From positions 1 through 5,207 of the forward strand of contig JAPOOY010000183.1 of the NCBI GenBank assembly GCA_026713205.1: 5,207 nt of DNA. The letters are read 5' to 3'. The notes beneath the pieces are model-generated. The model did not search any database. It was not told where the DNA came from and worked only from the letters and a program-made list of their open reading frames with translations. The DNA comes from Bdellovibrionales bacterium (GTDB lineage Bacteria > Bdellovibrionota > Bdellovibrionia > Bdellovibrionales > UBA1609). Positions 1 through 5,207 of this stretch are shown here, one piece after another (the stretch's first letter is position 1; each line of letters begins with the position of its first letter). The translations under genes were made by a program, and so were the position numbers.

Positions 1-56
1 AACTTCCCGGAAAGGAGCAATCAATAGGAACCGAAGCATTTTATGTCTTATGCCGA

Positions 57-134
57 TCGGGTTTGAATTTTTCCGGTTTTTATTTAAGAGACATAGGCCC
101 TTTATAACAGCCTATAGGGGTCAAAAATGAGTTC
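57..134 (+). repeat. Diverged dispersed repeat, copy A
   Basis: This stretch aligns by eye with 5001-5075. Shared blocks in the same order are GGTTTGAATTTT, CGGTTTTT, ATTTA, GCCCT, GGGG, AAAA and GTTC, with only small spacing differences. The left arm of the 30-base inverted repeat (98-127) lies within it. I estimate roughly two thirds identity by eye; this was not computed. A common origin is an inference, because both stretches are AT-rich. Confidence 0.4.
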
Positions 135-218
135 GGCTTTGACACAGATGCGGCTGAAAGTCGCTCTGTGGCAAAACGCATGTTTGAATTTTTGACCCCT
201 ATAGGCTGTTATAAAGGG
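98..218. repeat. 121-bp palindromic element with perfect 30-bp inverted repeats
   Basis: The 30 bases at 98-127 are the exact reverse complement of 189-218; each arm begins or ends in CCCTTTATAACAGCC and its complement. The 61-base centre contains a second hairpin: CACAGA-T-GCG at 143-152 pairs with CGC-TCTGTG at 162-170 with one bulged base and a 9-base loop. A competing pairing exists between GTCAAA (120-125) and TTTGAC (138-143). The element sits 49 bases beyond the lolD stop codon. It is much larger than an ordinary intrinsic terminator and carries no ORF, so a MITE-like or palindromic intergenic repeat is the simplest reading. It could still terminate lolD transcription. No clear target-site duplication is visible. 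The repeat itself is certain; its nature is inferred. Confidence 0.85.
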
Positions 219-266
219 TGTAAGCATTTTTCTTATGAAAAACTGGAAATTTTTAAACAGAAGAAA

Positions 267-956
267 CTATTTTATGGCTTCTTTTAAGAGCCCGTCCTCC
301 AACCTTAAAATGCGCGGAAAAGCTCCAGCAAAACCAATATCGTGACTTACAGATACAAGGGTCAACTGAAAAGTCCTCTGAAGATCAAAAAATAAGTCTC
401 TAATTTTAAGAGCATTTTTCCGATCCAAATTTCCCACGGGTTCATCCGCCAGCAAAACCTCCGGTTCATGCATAAGAGCGCGGGCGATAGCCACTCGCTG
501 TTGTTCCCCTCCGCTCATTTCAGATGGGTAATGATCTTTTCTGGAAGAAATCCCCAAAGTTTCCATTAAAAACCGGGCTCTTTTTACAGCCTCTTTATAT
601 CCCCGACCCGTAAAATGCCCCGGAATGAGAATATTCTCTTGAGCCGTAAATTCGCTGAGCAAATGGTGGAATTGAAACACAAAACCTAATTTCCCTCGCC
701 TTAAAAAGGCTTTATCTTCATCGGAAAATCCCATCAATTCCCGATTTCGGTAAAAAACTGACCCTGAACTGGCTTGATCCAAAGTTCCCATAATATGAAG
801 AAGTGTACTCTTACCGGCTCCACTGGGTCCCATAATACATAGAGCCTGCCCTTTTTGAATTTTTAAATTTATATTTTTCAAAACAGACAAAGATTGTGAT
901 CCGCGGGTGTAAACCTTGCTGACTCCCTTTAATTCATAAATAATCTCTCTTTCCAT
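267..956 (-). CDS. lolD: LolD-type ABC transporter ATP-binding protein (lipoprotein release)
   Basis: ATPase subunit of the LolCDE inner-membrane transporter, which extracts mature lipoproteins from the inner membrane and hands them to LolA for delivery to the outer membrane. The 229-residue length is normal for LolD. Visible motifs are Walker [10 protein letters not shown] (43-51), Q-loop Q95 within FQFHHLL, ABC signature SGGEQQ (148-153), Walker B VLLADEP (167-173, catalytic E172), D-loop GNLD (175-178) and switch H205. All are intact. The FQFHHLL..FTA.EN block is typical of LolD rather than of its relatives MacB or FtsE. The ATG at 954-956 is preceded by AGGA four bases away. It follows sdhB on the same strand after 138 bases that contain a likely terminator, so it is probably transcribed separately. 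No lolC or lolE permease is adjacent, which leaves a small chance that it serves another MacB-like permease. Confidence 0.9.
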   Translation of the reverse strand: MEREIIYELKGVSKVYTRGSQSLSVLKNINLKIQKGQALCIMGPSGAGKSTLLHIMGTLDQASSGSVFYRNRELMGFSDEDKAFLRRGKLGFVFQFHHLLSEFTAQENILIPGHFTGRGYKEAVKRARFLMETLGISSRKDHYPSEMSGGEQQRVAIARALMHEPEVLLADEPVGNLDRKNALKIRDLFFDLQRTFQLTLVSVSHDIGFAGAFPRILRLEDGLLKEAIK

Positions 957-960
957 ATTG

Positions 961-964
961 TCCT
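961..964 (-). promoter_or_regulatory. lolD ribosome binding site
   Basis: AGGA on the minus strand lies four bases before the lolD ATG, a little closer than usual. A 12-base perfect palindrome, CTTTTTAAAAAG (966-977), sits just upstream of it. This could affect ribosome access or be a chance AT-rich match. Confidence 0.5.
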
Positions 965-1010
965 ACTTTTTAAAAAGAGTTTTTTCAGAGGTTAATGTGT
1001 CCCCTTCATT

Positions 1011-1051
1011 TAAAAACTGACACAAGGAAAATATATAAAATTTTCCTCAGT
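1011..1051 (-). terminator. Probable rho-independent terminator of sdhCAB
   Basis: Read on the minus strand, ACTGA-GGAAAAT pairs with ATTTTCC-TCAGT (1047-1051 with 1016-1020, and 1040-1046 with 1026-1032), with a seven-base loop and a five-base bulge (1021-1025) on one side. A run of five T follows (1012-1016, overlapping the stem foot). It lies about 45 bases past the sdhB stop. The stem is AT-rich and bulged, so termination may be weak and some read-through into lolD is possible. Confidence 0.45.
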
Positions 1052-1062
1052 AAAAATCTCAA
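1032..1062 (-). promoter_or_regulatory. Weak candidate promoter for lolD
   Basis: On the minus strand TTGAGA (1057-1062) is followed after 18-19 bases by TTATAT/TATATA (1032-1038). The -10 part falls in the loop of the proposed terminator hairpin. The match is poor at -35 and the spacing is long, so this is only a candidate; I see no better lolD promoter in 957-1095. Confidence 0.2.
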
Positions 1063-1095
1063 AATTTAAACATCAGATTCTCTTTGTCACAGCAT

Positions 1096-1857
1096 TCAGG
1101 AATTAGAGCCCTGTCGTTTTCGTAAAACGGCTTTCGTCCAACTCCTGTTCATTCGGGCAATGTTCTCCAAACTGATTTCCTTAGGACAAGCCGCAAAACA
1201 AGATCCTGTGTGAGAGCAGGCCCCAAAGCCCTCACGATCCATTTGAGCCACCATCTTAAGAACCCGCTTATCCTGTTCCGCCTTCCCTTGAGGTAATAAA
1301 GAAAAATGAGCTAATCGCGCAGACACAAATAAACTGGCTGAAGCATTTTTACAACTGGCCACACAGGCTCCACACCCTATACAAGTCGCTGCTGAAAAGG
1401 CCCGTCCTGCATTCTCTCTGGAAACGGGCAGGGCATTTGCGGAAGGGGCGCTTCCCGTATTTACAGAAATATATCCCCCTGACTGCTGCACCCGATCAAA
1501 AGCGGAACGATCAACTATGAGATCCCGAATCACGGAAAAAGCCTTTGCCCTGAAAGGCTCTATGTAAATTTCCTGATTGTTCTTAAATTCCCTCATATAG
1601 AGTTGACAGGTTGTTACTCCCTTTCCGGGACCATGGGGCTCTCCATTGATCATCACTCCACAGGAACCGCAAATTCCCTCCCGACAATCATGTTCAAAGG
1701 CCACAGGTTCCTTTTTATCAAGAACCAATTCCTCATTAACCAAATCCAACACTTCCAGAAAAGAGGTATCCGGTGAAATATTTTGCACCCTAAATGTTTG
1801 AAATTTTCCATTTTGTTCCGACGCTTTTTGCCGCCATATTTTCAATTTAAAATTCAT
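1096..1857 (-). CDS. sdhB: Succinate dehydrogenase / fumarate reductase iron-sulfur subunit
   Basis: Electron-transfer subunit that passes electrons from the FAD of SdhA to the haems and quinone of SdhC at the cytoplasmic face of the inner membrane. The 253 residues carry all eleven ligand cysteines. The N-terminal ferredoxin domain has C58, C63, C66 and C84 for the [2Fe-2S] centre. The C-terminal domain has C159, C162, C165 and C224 for [4Fe-4S], and C169, C214 and C220 for [3Fe-4S], assigned by the E. coli SdhB pattern. The [13 protein letters not shown] block and the LLPQG segment resemble the Bacteroides-type FrdB/SdhB family. The ATG lies two bases after the sdhA stop, with an AAAGGAG site inside the end of sdhA, which indicates coupled translation. 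Sequence alone cannot say whether the complex runs mainly as succinate dehydrogenase or fumarate reductase. Confidence 0.95.
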   Translation of the reverse strand: MNFKLKIWRQKASEQNGKFQTFRVQNISPDTSFLEVLDLVNEELVLDKKEPVAFEHDCREGICGSCGVMINGEPHGPGKGVTTCQLYMREFKNNQEIYIEPFRAKAFSVIRDLIVDRSAFDRVQQSGGYISVNTGSAPSANALPVSRENAGRAFSAATCIGCGACVASCKNASASLFVSARLAHFSLLPQGKAEQDKRVLKMVAQMDREGFGACSHTGSCFAACPKEISLENIARMNRSWTKAVLRKRQGSNS

Positions 1858-1859
1858 GA

Positions 1860-3776
1860 CTACTTATAACTCCTTTGACTTGGTTTAACTTTAAGAAAAG
1901 AAAGAGGCTCTCTCCATTCCCGCCATTTGTTTTCCTCTGACCATTCCCAAGCTGTAACATGGGAAAAGTTTTCATCATTCCTAAGGGCCTCATTGTCCTG
2001 TGTCTGATATTCCTCCCGAAAATGACATCCACAGGATTCCTCCCGTATGAGAGCGTCCCTTATAAGAATTTCCCCCAATTCCAGAAAGTCCGCCACCCGT
2101 CCCGCTTTTTCCAATTCCTGATTTTTATAATCATTTTGTCCGGGGACAACCGCCTCATTCCAGAATTCCTGTCTTAATGACCTGACTTGTTCCAAAGCTT
2201 TCTTCAAACTGTTTTCCGAACGAATCATCCCTGAAAAATCCCAGAGAATACGACCCAGCTTTCGGTGAATCTGATCCACGCTTTGTGAACCTTTAAGGTT
2301 TAAAAGTTTTGTTAAACGATCCTCCGTTTCCCTCTTTGCCCTTTCACAATCTTCAAGGTTTAAAGACTCTTCCTTAAGTCCGGCCAAATAATTCCCCACC
2401 GTAGCAGGCGCTATAAAATACCCATCTGCAAGACCTTGCATCAAAGCCGATGCCCCTAAACGATTGGCCCCATGATCGGAAAAATTCGCCTCTCCTAAAA
2501 CAAACAGCCCGGGGACTGTGCTTTGAAGATCATAATCAACCCATAAACCGCCCATCGTATAATGAACGGCGGGAAAAATTCTCATTGGCGTTTTATAAGG
2601 ATTTTCCCCTGTAATGCGTTCATACATGCTAAATAAATTTCCATACTTTTCCCTGATCCCCTTAATGCCCTGATTCCTTAAAGCCTGAGTAAAATCCAAA
2701 TAGACGGCTTCACCGGAGACGCCAACCCCCCTTCCCTGATCCACCTGAAATTTAGCCTGACGGGAAGCCACATCCCGAGGCACCAAATTACCAAAAGCCG
2801 GATAAATTCTTTCCAAATAATAATCTCTTTCCTCTTCGGGAATATCTTGAGGAAGGCGGCTGTCTTCTTTTTTAAGAGGAACCCAAACCCTCCCGTCATT
2901 TCTAAGGGATTCAGACATGAGCGTGAGCTTGGACTGATGTTCCCCGCTTTGAGGAATACAAGTGGGATGTATCTGTACAAAGGAAGGATTGGCAAAATAA
3001 GCTCCTCTTTTATGACAACGCCATGCCGCTGTCACATTGGAATTCATAGCATTTGTGGAAAGATAAAACACATTTCCATAACCTCCGGAAGCCACCAAAA
3101 CAGCGTGGGCCGTATGAATTGTAACCTCTCCGGTCACCAGATCCCGCGCCACAATCCCTCTGGCATGGCCTTCACTGACAATGAGATCCAACATTTCCGT
3201 ATAAGGATAAAGTGTCACTTTTCCCTGATCCACTTGCTTCATTAAGGATCCGTAGGCGCCTAATAAAAGTTGCTGTCCCGTTTGACCCCGAGCATAAAAT
3301 GTCCGGGAGACCTGAGCCCCCCCAAAGGAACGATTTGCTAAAAGCCCCCCGTACTCTCTGGCAAAAGGAACTCCTTGAGCCACACAGTGATCAATAATTT
3401 GATTGGAAATTTGAGCCAACCGGTAAACATTTGCCTCTCTGGCCCGAAAATCTCCGCCTTTTATAGTGTCATAGAACAAACGGTAAACAGAATCCCCGTC
3501 ATTCGCATAATTTTTGGCTGCATTTATCCCCCCTTGAGCGGCAATGGAATGAGCGCGGCGAGGGCTGTCATGTATAAAAAAAGTCTTTACATTATATCCC
3601 AGCTCTCCAAGACTGGCGGAAGCGGAAGCGCCAGCCAGCCCCGCACCCACAACAATAATCTCAAATTTTTTCCGATTGGATGGATTCACAAGACGGGCGG
3701 AAAACTTATAGTTATCCCACTTTTCTGCTAAAGGCCCTTCCGGGATAGAACTTTTTAAGGGATGAATATCTATCAT
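1860..3776 (-). CDS. sdhA: Succinate dehydrogenase / fumarate reductase flavoprotein subunit
   Basis: Catalytic subunit that interconverts succinate and fumarate using covalently bound FAD. Numbering here is from the upstream ATG at 3786-3788 (642 residues). The dinucleotide fold GAGLAG is at 48-53. The FAD-linking histidine is H80 in AHSIAAQGG. Active-site residues are H274 (HPT), R338 (RDVASR), H409 (HYTMGG) and R443 (GANRLG). The HPTCIP block and the [20 protein letters not shown] region mark the long type B family, and the length is normal for it. I place the start at the second ATG (3774-3776, MIDIHPLK) because AGGA lies five bases before it. The first ATG overlaps the sdhC stop by four bases and has no visible ribosome site, so a protein four residues longer remains possible. 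It is the middle gene of sdhCAB. Confidence 0.95.
   Translation of the reverse strand: MIDIHPLKSSIPEGPLAEKWDNYKFSARLVNPSNRKKFEIIVVGAGLAGASASASLGELGYNVKTFFIHDSPRRAHSIAAQGGINAAKNYANDGDSVYRLFYDTIKGGDFRAREANVYRLAQISNQIIDHCVAQGVPFAREYGGLLANRSFGGAQVSRTFYARGQTGQQLLLGAYGSLMKQVDQGKVTLYPYTEMLDLIVSEGHARGIVARDLVTGEVTIHTAHAVLVASGGYGNVFYLSTNAMNSNVTAAWRCHKRGAYFANPSFVQIHPTCIPQSGEHQSKLTLMSESLRNDGRVWVPLKKEDSRLPQDIPEEERDYYLERIYPAFGNLVPRDVASRQAKFQVDQGRGVGVSGEAVYLDFTQALRNQGIKGIREKYGNLFSMYERITGENPYKTPMRIFPAVHYTMGGLWVDYDLQSTVPGLFVLGEANFSDHGANRLGASALMQGLADGYFIAPATVGNYLAGLKEESLNLEDCERAKRETEDRLTKLLNLKGSQSVDQIHRKLGRILWDFSGMIRSENSLKKALEQVRSLRQEFWNEAVVPGQNDYKNQELEKAGRVADFLELGEILIRDALIREESCGCHFREEYQTQDNEALRNDENFSHVTAWEWSEENKWREWREPLSFLKVKPSQRSYK
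1870..1876 (-). promoter_or_regulatory. sdhB ribosome binding site within the end of sdhA
   Basis: AAAGGAG on the minus strand lies 12 bases before the sdhB ATG and inside the last codons of sdhA. It is the strongest Shine-Dalgarno match in the operon, and it supports the chosen sdhB start. Confidence 0.65.
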
Positions 3777-3781
3777 ATTGT

Positions 3782-3785
3782 TCCT
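3782..3785 (-). promoter_or_regulatory. sdhA ribosome binding site deciding the start
   Basis: AGGA on the minus strand lies five bases before the ATG at 3774-3776. It also overlaps the sdhC stop codon, so translation of the two genes is probably coupled. It favours this ATG over the one at 3786-3788. Confidence 0.5.
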
Positions 3786-4441
3786 CATAAAAAAAAGTAC
3801 ACATAAAAAGGCTGTGACAAAAATCCAAGGGAAACGAGAGCGCTAAACAGCCAACCGAACCTTTCCACCCACGGCATATATTGAGGATGATTAAATCCCA
3901 AGGACTTAAGGCTTGCAGAAAACCCGCGCCCTAAATGAACGGAAAGAATAAGTAAAGCCACGCTATAACCCGCTACATAAAGAGGATTTTGAAAAACCTC
4001 CACAACCAATCGGTAAATATCCCTCATTGTTTGACCCCTATGAGAAATTTCATAATAAGGACCAAATTTAAAAGTGAGGAGATGCCAAACAAGAAAAGCC
4101 AGCAAAGCCACACCCTGGAAAACAAGTGCGGCATGGACGAAAGCTGGTTTCTTATCTCCGCTCACAGAGTGCCTATATTTTTCTCTTCGGGCAAATCGGT
4201 TTTTCCATCCTAAACTCAAAGCAATTAAAATGTGCCCCATAAACAAAGTAAGCAGTCCCACCTCAAAAACTTCCATAAGAAAAAATTCATGAAGTCCGTG
4301 GGCGTAAAGATTATATTGTTCCGCACCGACAAAAATCAGCATATTTCCCGAAACATGAATGAGTACAAAGAGACACAGGCCAAGACCCGTCAGTCCCACA
4401 AGAAACTTCTGTCCCACTGTTCTTCTTAGAAAATCCAACAT
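3785..4441 (-). CDS. sdhC: Succinate dehydrogenase cytochrome b subunit (type B, di-haem)
   Basis: Single membrane anchor of the complex; it holds two b haems and the quinone site. The 218 residues form about five membrane helices, near 12-38, 56-79, 100-124, 152-173 and 193-217. The first four helices each carry one histidine in the position of a haem ligand: H29, H70, H120 and H169. This matches the spacing pattern of B. subtilis SdhC and W. succinogenes FrdC. E52, in the loop after helix I, is close to the place of the quinone-site glutamate (E66) of the W. succinogenes enzyme. The residue two before H169 is serine, where the W. succinogenes enzyme has E180 of its proton pathway. First gene of the operon; its stop nearly abuts sdhA. 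No clear ribosome site precedes the ATG. Confidence 0.92.
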   Translation of the reverse strand: MLDFLRRTVGQKFLVGLTGLGLCLFVLIHVSGNMLIFVGAEQYNLYAHGLHEFFLMEVFEVGLLTLFMGHILIALSLGWKNRFARREKYRHSVSGDKKPAFVHAALVFQGVALLAFLVWHLLTFKFGPYYEISHRGQTMRDIYRLVVEVFQNPLYVAGYSVALLILSVHLGRGFSASLKSLGFNHPQYMPWVERFGWLFSALVSLGFLSQPFYVYFFL

Positions 4442-4536
4442 AAACCCATACTGTTTGATTTTTTTAATTTTTTCAATTTGAAAAGCTCAAAAATTCAAAC
4501 CGGATCTGTATAACCCTTGTATTGACATTAAAAATT
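4442..4536 (-). promoter_or_regulatory. Leader region of the sdhCAB operon
   Basis: These 95 bases separate the small upstream gene from sdhC and are the natural place for the operon promoter. On the minus strand TATACA (within GGTTATACAG, about 4507-4513) is a plausible -10 element, but no good -35 lies 16-18 bases upstream. Downstream of it is the recurring GTTTGAATTTTTGA motif (4487-4500) and a small AT-rich hairpin (TTTGA/TCAAA, 4477-4491). No convincing terminator for the preceding gene is seen, so co-transcription is possible. Confidence 0.35.
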
Positions 4537-4956
4537 TCAGGGAGTTGAAGGAACTTGAGGCGCATTTTGACTGCCAAAAGGAGGTTTTGTTGTGCGAAGC
4601 TGCTGCGCCTTATTGAGAAAAGTATCTGCGGCTCTTAAATGAATCTCCGCATTTTTAAAATGCTTGCGAAACAACCGGTCCTGTTTTTTGTCGGTGTATT
4701 TGGACATTTTCTTAAAATTCCAAACCACCTGTTTATACTGTTTAATGGCGGATTTATAATTTTCAATCGCTTCCTTAAATTGAGAGGCCCACATATCATA
4801 AAACAAAGTCATCTCCCTGTTATCTGTCGGAGAAAGAACGGAAGGGGAAAAGAAAGCCAGATCTCTGTAGGCGCTTTTTTCCGCCTGGGAAACTTTATCT
4901 GTTGTATGAATACAATCCACTAATAAAAAGAACATAAAATAAACAAGAACTCTCAT
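4537..4956 (-). CDS. Small exported helical protein, possible lipoprotein, function unknown
   Basis: I do not recognise this 139-residue protein. Residues 3-13 are strongly hydrophobic (VLVYFMFFLLV) after a single arginine, followed by D14-C15. This resembles a short lipoprotein signal with acylation at C15, but aspartate just before the cysteine is not a standard lipobox residue (usually G, A or S). A plain signal peptide or membrane anchor is therefore possible. The rest is polar and mostly helical: residues 54-121 are rich in K, E, Q, Y and F with a spacing like a helical hairpin or TPR-like pair. The tail (122-139) is rich in proline. Lack of a strong ribosome site before the ATG (4954-4956) leaves the start uncertain. 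Its place 95 bases upstream of sdhC on the same strand gives no functional clue. Low-complexity AT-rich shadows on the other strand are less protein-like. Confidence 0.7.
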   Translation of the reverse strand: MRVLVYFMFFLLVDCIHTTDKVSQAEKSAYRDLAFFSPSVLSPTDNREMTLFYDMWASQFKEAIENYKSAIKQYKQVVWNFKKMSKYTDKKQDRLFRKHFKNAEIHLRAADTFLNKAQQLRTTKPPFGSQNAPQVPSTP

Positions 4957-5000
4957 GTCTTTTTTATCGGAAATTTTTGAAAAGATCTCAAATATACCAA

Positions 5001-5075
5001 TCCGGTTTGAATTTTACGGTTTTTCATTTATATAAAGTTAGCCCTCCATTAAGGGAAGAAAGGGGCTAAAAGTTC
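5001..5075 (+). repeat. Diverged dispersed repeat, copy B, with hairpin
   Basis: Partner of 57-134, sharing the ordered blocks GGTTTGAATTTT, CGGTTTTT, ATTTA, GCCCT, GGGG, AAAA and GTTC. It includes a stem TTAGCCC (5038-5044) with GGGCTAA (5063-5069) around an 18-base loop, extendable by a wobble pair. It lies upstream of the small exported protein gene, in the opposite orientation. Confidence 0.4.
5007..5034 (+). promoter_or_regulatory. Weak candidate promoter pointing to the right edge
   Basis: TTGAAT (5007-5012) and TATATA (5029-5034) are separated by 16 bases, close to a sigma-70 arrangement. Transcription would start near 5041 and run through the GCCC/GGGC hairpin toward the open frames at the edge. 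The related copy at 57-134 lacks a matching -10 at this spacing, so the element is not a promoter in general. Confidence 0.2.
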
Positions 5076-5207
5076 ACCTATGGAAAAGTAATGTCAAGGT
5101 TATATCTACCCATTGGCGAGGATTTCTCTCACCTTGCGTTATGGTCTCCTCAGATCGATCTTCAGGTCTCCGTTTCAACATCGCCTTTCTCTGTCAGTCT
5201 TTTCTCT

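Larger units (their letters stand above)
1..266. other. Non-coding region downstream of lolD
   Basis: No supported gene lies here. The region contains repeat copy A and the palindromic element. Between the palindrome and the lolD stop there is only a weak AT-rich hairpin (TTTTTC at 227-232 with GAAAAA at 237-242). Two short frames run in from the left edge on the plus strand and stop at 105-107 and 128-130, but both pass through the repeat and are not convincing as gene ends. Confidence 0.6.
4957..5207. other. Gene-poor right edge
   Basis: No secure gene is visible. The left half holds repeat copy B and its hairpin. From 5091 to the edge all three forward frames are free of stops, including one opening at ATG 5091-5093 (MSRLYLPIGEDF...), but there is no strong ribosome site. 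With three frames open, no frame stands out. On the minus strand a frame entering from the right ends at TGA 5162-5164; it could be the last 14 codons of an upstream gene, which is too short to judge. Confidence 0.4.

Noticed and set aside
3..107. Open frame entering from the left edge, ending at TAA 105-107
   Set aside because: Its last 15 codons or so are the repeat at 57-134, and the remaining upstream part is too short to recognise. A true gene end cannot be excluded.
854..864. TTTGAATTTTT inside lolD as another copy of the intergenic motif
   Set aside because: It encodes ordinary lolD residues (around K32-Q34) and lacks the flanking bases of the intergenic copies; probably chance in AT-rich sequence.
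2847..3731. Several plus-strand open frames opposite sdhA (up to 132 codons)
   Set aside because: They lie wholly within a strongly conserved sdhA and have no recognisable motifs, so they are shadows of its coding frame.
3989..4429. Plus-strand open frames opposite sdhC
   Set aside because: They are antisense to well-defined membrane helices and haem ligands of SdhC, with no independent support.
4522..4527. TTGACA, a consensus -35 sequence on the plus strand
   Set aside because: No -10 element follows at 16-18 bases, and it points into the end of a gene on the opposite strand.
4639..4923. 94-codon plus-strand frame opposite the small exported protein
   Set aside because: It is hydrophobic and unrecognised. 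The minus-strand frame is longer, has a signal-like N-terminus and a polar helical body, and matches the direction of the neighbours.
5162..5206. Possible C-terminal end of a minus-strand gene entering from the right
   Set aside because: Only 14 codons before TGA, with no recognisable sequence.
1..5207. CRISPR array, tRNA, rRNA, transposase or phage genes
   Set aside because: No regularly spaced repeats, no tRNA-like cloverleaf or rRNA motif that I could recognise, and no transposase-like or integrase-like frame.

Overview
The window reads as chromosomal DNA from an AT-leaning, Gram-negative (diderm) bacterium. Every supported gene lies on the minus strand, so transcription runs from high to low coordinates. 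The inference of two membranes rests on a LolD-type ATPase, which serves lipoprotein export to an outer membrane. The succinate dehydrogenase is the three-subunit 'type B' kind seen in Bacteroidota, Chlamydiota, Bdellovibrionota and other former Deltaproteobacteria, Campylobacterota and Bacillus. AGGAG-like ribosome binding sites and a LolD with the FQFHHLL motif make a Bdellovibrionota or deltaproteobacterial-type source more likely to me than Bacteroidota, but this is a weak inference.

Layout in transcription order: 4957-5207 is a gene-poor edge with a repeat-like hairpin (5001-5075). 4537-4956 encodes a small exported, possibly lipid-anchored, helical protein of unknown function. 4442-4536 is the leader of the main operon. 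3785-4441 (sdhC), 1860-3776 (sdhA) and 1096-1857 (sdhB) form a tight sdhCAB operon with gaps of 8 and 2 bases. 957-1095 holds a likely terminator and the lolD leader. 267-956 is lolD. 1-266 is non-coding and contains a perfect 30-base inverted repeat (98-127 / 189-218).

Together SdhC, SdhA and SdhB would form a membrane-bound di-haem succinate:quinone oxidoreductase linking the citric acid cycle to the quinone pool. All covalent-FAD, active-site, iron-sulfur and haem-ligand residues I looked for are present, so the enzyme looks functional. LolD is the ATPase of the LolCDE lipoprotein-releasing transporter, but no membrane partner gene is visible beside it.

I do not see a new defence, mobile or biosynthetic system here. 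The unexplained signal is intergenic: the long palindrome at the left, a diverged partner of its left half near the right edge (57-134 versus 5001-5075), and a 12-14 base motif (GTTTGAATTTTT) that recurs in three intergenic regions. These suggest a small dispersed repeat family.
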